Shown piece after piece: positions 20,471 through 20,579 of a stretch of 20,579 nucleotides of DNA. Both the position numbers and the translations under genes were made by a program. The DNA is from a virus: positions 1-20,579 of IMG/VR virus record IMGVR_UViG_3300020179_000224. One strand, written 5' to 3'. The notes below the pieces were generated by a model. That model made no database searches and was not told where the DNA came from. It was given only the letters and a program-made list of their open reading frames with translations. Position 1 is the stretch's first letter, and every line of letters begins with the position of its first letter.

Positions 20471-20528
20471 GCGCTATCCAATTGGTTTAGAGAAAACGCA
20501 CCCAAGTGTCCCTGTGGCGCTATCCAAT
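20471..20528. repeat. 12-bp direct repeat GCGCTATCCAAT
   Basis: Copies at 20471-20482 and 20517-20528, 46 bases apart. One lies at the 3' end and one inside the partial ORF at the window edge. CCTGCGCT also recurs at 20439-20446 and 20468-20475. Confidence 0.5.
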
Positions 20529-20578
20529 CGTTTTTGATAGGTTGCTATCAACTGCTGCCGCATATCGTTGTAGGCTCC
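20474..20578 (-). CDS. 3' end of a minus-strand ORF running off the window
   Basis: The minus-strand frame is open from the window edge for 34 codons to TAG (complement at 20474-20476): it reads AYNDMRQQLIATYQKRLD, then a short G/F/P-containing tail. The other two minus frames close early. The helical, charged start looks protein-like, but 34 codons can be chance. Beginning lies outside the window. Confidence 0.35.
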   Translation of the reverse strand, partial: GAYNDMRQQLIATYQKRLDSATGTLGCVFSKPIG

Positions 20579-20579
20579 C

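Larger units (their letters stand above)
20026..20473. other. AT-rich non-coding control region, possible origin/early promoter
   Basis: No convincing coding sequence in ~450 bases. It is AT-rich and dense in CTATAG-type palindromes. It holds two matches to the DnaA consensus TTATNCACA, three TATAG-S-CTATA palindromes, other dyads and a strong hairpin. It lies upstream of the minus-strand operon, where early promoters, repressor operators and sometimes an origin are found. Each element is described separately. Confidence 0.6.

Noticed and set aside
20445-20500. tRNA-like T-arm on the minus strand (GCAGG-ATCAAAT-CCTAC)
   Set aside because: The stem has a mismatch, the loop lacks the first conserved T, and no matching acceptor, anticodon or D arm can be built around it.

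Overview
This window reads as part of a tailed-phage genome (or prophage), most likely from an environmental virus of a Gram-negative bacterium. It has tightly packed short genes with ATGA/TAATG start-stop overlaps, a tail-fibre block, four large internal-virion-type proteins, a holin/endolysin pair and an opposing recombination cassette. Base composition is close to 50% GC by eye. No terminase large subunit, portal, capsid or polymerase gene is visible. A short-tailed (podovirus-like) morphology is only an inference from the row of internal-virion-like proteins. The host is unknown; a freshwater or marine proteobacterium is my guess.

Left to right, plus strand (late genes): 2-3619 holds a 5'-truncated SPRY-domain tail protein, a tail-fibre-assembly-like protein, a small beta-rich protein and a second fibre protein. 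3622-6050 is the most unusual part: a one-helix membrane protein, a protein with three helical repeats, an acyl carrier protein (ACP) with its Asp-Ser-Leu phosphopantetheine site, a beta-ketoacyl-ACP synthase with an intact Cys-His-His triad and Lys, and a GNAT-fold-like protein. These are joined by stop/start overlaps. 6050-12462 encodes four large Ala/Gly-rich or helical proteins that look like ejection (internal virion) proteins. 12449-15261 is a run of small genes: basic peptides, a two-helix membrane protein, a paralogue of the earlier 114-residue protein, a holin-like protein, an M15 peptidase endolysin and several short phage-type basic proteins. An intrinsic terminator at 15303-15339 ends this operon.

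Minus strand (probably early genes, read from about 20025 down to 15338): three small proteins, a YqaJ-type exonuclease, a one-helix membrane protein, a candidate single-strand annealing protein, a Cys-rich protein, a small protein with an SSB-like acidic tail, a PDDEXK resolvase-type nuclease, a GT-A glycosyltransferase and a small protein. Exonuclease, annealing protein, SSB-like protein and resolvase together suggest a recombination system.

20026-20473 is an AT-rich non-coding region. It has two perfect matches to the DnaA box consensus, three copies of the palindrome TATAG-S-CTATA, further dyads and a strong hairpin, so it may be an origin and/or early-promoter/operator region. The last bases appear to carry the 3' end of another minus-strand gene.

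The main candidate for an undescribed system is the coupled ACP-ketosynthase-GNAT-like cluster inside the virion/lysis operon. It may build or transfer an acyl chain late in infection.
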